A stretch of DNA of 64,000 nt, taken from contig JAJTTP010000030.1 of the NCBI GenBank assembly GCA_023313575.1, positions 1 through 64,000 of the forward strand, read 5' to 3'. Made by a program: the position numbers and the translations under genes. Below the pieces are notes generated by a model. It saw only the letters and a program-made list of their open reading frames with translations, was not told where the DNA came from and did not search any database. This stretch comes from Eutypella sp. D-1 (lineage: Eukaryota > Ascomycota > Sordariomycetes > Xylariales > Diatrypaceae). Positions 60,770 to 64,000 of this stretch are shown here, piece after piece. Numbering within the stretch: position 1 is the stretch's first letter; every line of letters begins with the position of its first letter.

Positions 60770-62499
60770 GGTGAGGACGTGAGATGCTGGTTACTCTGGT
60801 CACTTTATTTTCTCGGTGCAATGGTGTAATGGGGGAGTCTCGGGAGGAAGGAAAAGGAAGAGAGGGAGGGTACAGAGTTCTGGAATTCTATCACATGCAG
60901 CTTCGGGTGGGTAAATCGAAAAGATAAGGCTGAGATGTACTTAAGTTTCTATCTAGAAGCTTGATAGCTAAAGTACCTAGGTAGATAGATAGTAGCTAAC
61001 GCTGGAAATCGTTGTCGTGAATTTGTTTGGAGAAGTTAAAGTTACAGAGACGGGTATTATTGATGGATGTCGGTTCCAACGGGTTTGTATGGGTCCATGG
61101 GATCTGTGTGATGGACCCTGGGGCCGCTGGCCTGGGCTAAGTAATTTGGTTACCTGGAGGGGTCGAGGGGCAGCCAAGCTAACGCCAACGTCATTGCACC
61201 CGCCTGGGGCAGCCAGCCGGGTAGTCGGCAGCGCTACATCTCCACTCACTCAATTACTTAGGTACTTGCGTACATGACCTGATAGAAATGCCCAGGTGGA
61301 TACTGACTTGACGCCACATTTTCCATGTCTACCAAAGCCACATCAGGACATTCACAAGCAACTCCAGCCACAGATTGCTTTTACCCCTTGCTCTTGGCCA
61401 ACTGCATGTCGCTTGCTGCCTTGTTGCCTGACTACAGCTACCTGGCGATATTTACCTGGACAAACAAAAAGAAACTCCATGCATAACCTGCGTCTCATCT
61501 ACCCTTGGCGTGATGCAGTTTCGGTTTGTATCATTGGTTGCCCGTTTGTTGAGTGCAGTGGTCATACACCTGGCACAGGGGAGGTCTCAAGGACCGGGAC
61601 CATGAAACTCATCTAGGGCGTTTATTCTGGATATATCACCTACCAGCCACCTTATCTCAGATAACAAGGCACATATACCTATTCAAATATATAGTACCCC
61701 AGACCGGGCCGCCGGGGAAGACCCGTGGACGGGGGCTCTTGGGGCCGTAATTGCCCGACATTGGATTATGACATTCCACATGATGGATGTAACCAATAAA
61801 ATATACCGGGGATAAACGCACGTTCGTACTTTCTCTTCTTTTCCTTTGTCCTTTTTTCTTCTCGCATTTTCCCCTCACTTCTACTCAGGTCAGATAGGCA
61901 GGTACAACTGGAAAGTAACCTAGTAAATCGGTGATGGATGTAGAGAGGGGTTTGCTCTATTTACCTAAGTGCATATGTATGTTCCTGCACGTGTTTCTTA
62001 GGTACGAGGGTGGGCAAATGTTAAGACCGCACCTTCCCTGAGCTGCCTGAGGTAGGTGAGTAAAGCAGGTAAGGAAGTACATGTAGGTAGGGAAGTAGGT
62101 GACTACTTGCCCTGGGGGCTACTCTAGAATCCCATGTGACTAGAAATTGTCCTCTTTTCCCAATCCCATCTACCTAAGATCTCATCTGAGATCTCATCCT
62201 ATCACCATCTGGAAACCATCATTTACAAGCTTTAGCGAGATACTCTGGATAATCAGCTGCAGAAACATACATACATACAGCTTCTAAATACTCCCATCCA
62301 TTGCACAGACCTGCCATCTCCTGTCTACATAATCAAGCTATCCATAGTGAAGAGCTAATACAGCTTCACTATCACAGCACTTGTAGCTTCTCGTCGTCCA
62401 ATCTACACGTCTCTCAGTCTCTCGGTCTGGCTCCCTTGAACTAACCTACCTAGCATCCCATTGCGAATCCACTTCGGTGGAAAGTCAGATAAAGAGATA
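60770..62499. other. Divergent promoter region, nothing else supported
   Basis: Lies between two divergent genes. Contains TACCTAGGTA-like motifs (60972-60990, 62040-62110), a short CATACATACATAC run near 62266-62277, and a long C/T-rich leader before 62500. No coding frame with support. Confidence 0.5.
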
Positions 62500-64000
62500 A
62501 TGTCGAGTCGAAAGTCGTCTCCGCGGGGGCCAGTCCAAATCAAGGGTGAGGTGAGTATTGAAAATGGCAAGCCCTCCCACTACGCTGGTTTTCCATGTTG
62601 ACGATCATCCTTCTAGCATGGCGACTCCCCTGCTCCAGCAGCACTGCCACACGTTCCAAGAGGCTCAACTTTGTCTAATCCGATTTCCATATCTGATGAC
62701 GACACATCAGACACCTCTAGTAAACCGCCAAACCAGAATAAACGCTCCCAGGGGTCTCCCCCTGGCGCGAAACCTCCCAAGAGGATCAAAGGCTGTGCAG
62801 GAAGTACCACCACCCCAACCCCTGCTTTGAACAACGATCGGCTGCGATTTGGGGACGAGAACGTACCGCTCCATGGCGGAGCGCAGTCTTCTCGAAAGAT
62901 TTTGGCAGGAACAGGGGTAGAAAGGCACGGCCAATCCAGACAGCAGGCCCATGGAAACAACAACGCATCACCGAGCGCTGGTAACCCTACCAGAGATACG
63001 GTTGCTAGATACTCTCCTAATTCTCTATCCATGCAGCAAGACCTCAAGAATACACGCGAGCTCGCGGCCACACTCCAGTCCCAGCTGGACTCCACCAAGA
63101 AGCAGCTGGCCGCGGCGCAGGACATTGCTGAGGAGAAGGACAAGCAGTTCCGGTCCGTGGAAACCGAGCTCCTCAAGACTAAAATCGGCCTTGTGACAGC
63201 TGATGAGACCCTGAAAAAGAGCCAGAGCGTCGTCGCGGGCCTCAAAAAGGATATTGGGGTGCGGGACTCCGCCCTCAAAGAGCTGAAGGGGCGGAATCGT
63301 ACCCTCGAGAGCGAGCTGGAGCAGCGAGATGCCAAGGTGAAGGCGCTAGAAAAGGGAACCCATACTCTATCCTCCGAACTCGAGACATTGCGACAGCAAA
63401 ACCGGGGCTTCTCGAGAGAGAAAAGGGGCCTGTCCAAGAAGGTGCAAACACTAGAGGCGGAGGTCGAGACACAGGAATCCGCCCTTCAGGCAGCACAAGA
63501 GGAGAGCCAGGGCCTCTCCCGAGAGAAGGAGGAGATATGTGGCAAGGTGCAGCAGCTCAAGAAGGACATCGAAGCTCAGGAAATCGCCTTGAAGACGTTG
63601 CGAGATCAAAACAGTAACCGAGAGAAAGAGAACGCGGATCTATCCAGCAAGGTGCAGGCATCAGAGATGAAGATGCAGACCTTGGATGCGAAAATCGCTT
63701 CCAGGGAAGCCTCCCTCAAGACATCACAAGAGCAAATCCAAACCCTCTCCCAGGAGAACGAGGCCCTCTCGAGAGAGAAGAAAGAGGTATGGGACAAAGT
63801 GCAGCAGCTAGAGAAGGACATCGAGTCTCGGAACACGGCCTCCGAGACGTTGCAGGAGCAGAACAGAAGCCTTACTCGGGAAAAGAAGGAGCTATGCGGC
63901 AAGGTTCAACAGCTAAAGAAGGACGCCGAAACGTCGCAGGAGCAAAACGGAAGCCTTTCTCAAGAAAAGAAGGACCTATGTGGCGAAGTACAGCAGCTAA
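62500..64000 (+). CDS. Long coiled-coil protein, 3' end outside window
   Basis: Exon 1 62500-62550 (17 codons, GAG|GTGAGT), intron 62551-62616 (66 bp, TTCTAG acceptor), exon 2 from 62617 open to the window edge; at least 478 residues. After a disordered Ser/Pro-rich segment with an acidic SISDDDTSDTSS patch (possible SUMO-interaction or casein kinase site) and a basic PPKRIK patch (possible nuclear signal), from about residue 155 the protein is continuous coiled coil. It has repeated REK(K/E)E and (C/W)xKVQQL-(K/E)-KD blocks. Conserved KVQ/EVQ positions at 63442, 63547, 63652, 63799, 63904 and 63988 are 35, 35, 49, 35 and 28 residues apart, all multiples of seven, so the heptad register is kept. 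Candidate structural protein (spindle pole, nuclear pore or tether). Identity not recognised. The long antisense frame 62613-63437 is a shadow. Confidence 0.85.

Noticed and set aside
62613..63437. 274-codon open frame on the minus strand
   Set aside because: It is antisense to the coiled-coil gene; the plus strand has an intron, ATG and heptad periodicity, so this frame is a shadow of biased codon use.
1..64000. CRISPR arrays, ribosomal RNA genes, bacterial insertion sequences
   Set aside because: None seen; the gene structure is eukaryotic and the tandem repeats found are short or coding.

Overview
The window is nuclear DNA of a filamentous ascomycete (Pezizomycotina, most likely Sordariomycetes). 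The evidence is: short introns with GTAAGT-type donors, CTAAC branch sites and AG acceptors; a copia retroelement destroyed by repeat-induced point mutation (RIP); and fungal families such as PTH11-like rhodopsin-domain receptors, FSH1 serine hydrolases, F-box proteins, a DUF3638/DUF3645 giant protein, Sro7 and Pns1. Genes are 1-11 kb apart on both strands, with no operons. I rebuilt exon structures by hand from splice signals and reading frame. Exon coordinates are given in each entry.

Layout: 1-2090 is an AT-rich RIP-mutated Ty1/copia relic, ended by two perfect hairpins. 2.1-5.1 kb is gene-poor. 5.2-14 kb holds a chromodomain-like protein, a secreted chitin-binding (CBM19-like) Ser/Thr-rich protein, a small Cys-rich protein and a zinc-motif/F-box protein. 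15-21.3 kb holds a J-domain protein whose zinc-knuckle tail lies behind an in-frame stop, an FSH1-type hydrolase, a nonapeptide-repeat protein ending in a CaaX box, and a convergent F-box protein. 23-30 kb holds a seven-helix rhodopsin-domain receptor, an MFS transporter and Pns1. 32-35.7 kb holds a disordered conserved protein, tRNA-Ser(GCU) and a small secreted protein. 36-42 kb (minus strand) holds a cytochrome P450 and a beta-propeller glycosidase-like protein. 43.6-54.5 kb (minus) is one 12-exon gene for a ~3,290-residue DUF6606/DUF3638/DUF3645 protein. 57.5-60.8 kb (minus) is the Sro7/Lgl homologue. 62.5 kb to the end is the start of a long coiled-coil protein cut by the window edge.

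The genes do not form an obvious pathway. Hydrolase, transporter and P450 lie within 20 kb, but no polyketide, peptide or terpene backbone enzyme is present, so I do not call a biosynthetic cluster. The most unusual items are the CaaX-terminated nonapeptide-repeat protein, the stop-interrupted J-protein tail, a likely 5-nt micro-exon in the receptor gene, a possible one-base frameshift in the giant gene, and the 35-residue (five-heptad) periodicity of the coiled-coil gene.
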